From Hyphomicrobiales bacterium (GTDB lineage: Bacteria; Pseudomonadota; Alphaproteobacteria; Rhizobiales; JAUVMS01): DNA of 6,318 nucleotides. Each line of letters starts with the position of its first letter. Position 1 is the first letter of the stretch. The notes beneath the pieces were generated by a model. The model had not been told where the DNA came from. It saw only the letters and a list, made by a program, of their open reading frames with translations, and did not search any database. Location: the NCBI GenBank assembly GCA_030600135.1, contig JAUVMS010000207.1, positions 1-6,318 on the forward strand, read 5' to 3'. Positions 5,764 to 6,318 of this stretch are shown in pieces. The translations under genes and the position numbers were made by a program.

Positions 5764-6318
5764 ATGGCAGTAAACAGACGTCAGGCGCTCAAAGTAGGTG
5801 CTGCGGCAGCTGTCTCGCCTCTCATTGCCTCTTTGCTTGCCAGCACCGCGATGGCCAAGGCCCCGATGATGGGCGCGTCTCAAAATTCGCATTTTCGCTT
5901 CAAGCTCGGCGGGTTTGAAATCACCACCATCGCCGATGGCGCCCTGAAGATACCGAAGGTCCATCCCATCTTCGGCAACGATCAAACACCTGAGGCGGTT
6001 GCCGAGTACATGGCGGCAAACTTCTTACCGGGCGACAAGATGGCGATCCCTTTTACGCCGGTCATCATCAACACCGGTAAGGAGCTGATCTTGTTCGACG
6101 CCGGCAATGGCGCCCGCCGCCGCAGCAAGGGAGCCGGGCTATTGGCAGCCGCGCTCGCCGGCGCCGGGTTCACGCCGGAGCAATTCGATATCGTCGTCAT
6201 CACCCATTTCCACCCCGACCACATCGGCGGTTTGATGGAGGGCGGCAAGCCGTTGTTCTCCAACGCCCGCTACATCACGGGCGAGGCGGAATACGATTTC
6301 TGGTCGCCCGAAGAATTA
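5764..6318 (+). CDS. Tat-exported MBL-fold metallo-hydrolase (5' part, runs off the window)
   Basis: An open frame of 185 codons without a stop before the window edge, so the C-terminus is missing. It starts with a twin-arginine signal: NRRQALKVG (residues 4-12), a hydrophobic stretch, and a probable cleavage site after TAMA (residue 31), pointing to folded export to the periplasm. The body is a metallo-beta-lactamase fold: FKLGGFEITTIADGAL (46-61), a FDAGNG turn (111-116), and the metal site THFHPDHIGG (147-156), in which H148, H150, D152 and H153 are the HxHxDH ligands of a dinuclear, usually zinc, centre. This arrangement resembles the lactonase-like or AHL-lactonase-like branch of the superfamily rather than true beta-lactamases, but the substrate cannot be assigned without the remaining metal ligands. 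GGAGG eight bases upstream supports the start. It follows moaB by 122 bases with two inverted repeats between, suggesting a separate unit. Confidence 0.9.
   Translation, partial: MAVNRRQALKVGAAAAVSPLIASLLASTAMAKAPMMGASQNSHFRFKLGGFEITTIADGALKIPKVHPIFGNDQTPEAVAEYMAANFLPGDKMAIPFTPVIINTGKELILFDAGNGARRRSKGAGLLAAALAGAGFTPEQFDIVVITHFHPDHIGGLMEGGKPLFSNARYITGEAEYDFWSPEEL

Overview
The window looks like a chromosomal housekeeping stretch of a moderately GC-rich alphaproteobacterium, most likely of the Hyphomicrobiales (Rhizobiales) type. The basis is the style of the proteins: a secreted TPR protein with the C-terminal signature typical of this class, an alphaproteobacterial-type family 4-like uracil-DNA glycosylase with a WRPPGNR motif, and a MoaB beginning with an ESRPFIPVRIAVLTVSDTR-like segment. 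The genus cannot be fixed from the sequence alone.

Layout. Two genes lie on the minus strand. Positions 2-2089 hold a complete gene for an exported TPR protein whose solenoid is interrupted by a peptidoglycan-binding domain. Positions 2294-3973 hold electron transfer flavoprotein-ubiquinone oxidoreductase (ETF-QO). A 133-bp divergent intergenic region (3974-4106), with a good promoter candidate for ETF-QO, separates these from three plus-strand genes: uracil-DNA glycosylase (4107-5003), the molybdopterin biosynthesis gene moaB (5108-5641, GTG start), and a Tat-exported metallo-beta-lactamase-fold hydrolase (5764 to the window end, truncated by the edge). Together the five genes cover nearly all of the window; no gap between genes exceeds about 205 bp. 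I see no tRNA, rRNA, CRISPR array, transposon or phage gene.

Function. The genes do not form one pathway. ETF-QO feeds electrons from flavoprotein dehydrogenases into the quinone pool, the glycosylase starts base-excision repair of uracil in DNA, MoaB belongs to molybdenum-cofactor synthesis, and the two outer genes encode proteins predicted to act beyond the cytoplasmic membrane. I found no convincing sign of a new multi-gene system. The points most worth a second look are the peptidoglycan-binding domain placed between TPR units of the first protein, the loss of two of the four expected iron-sulfur cysteines in the glycosylase, and a pair of tandem perfect inverted repeats between moaB and the hydrolase gene.
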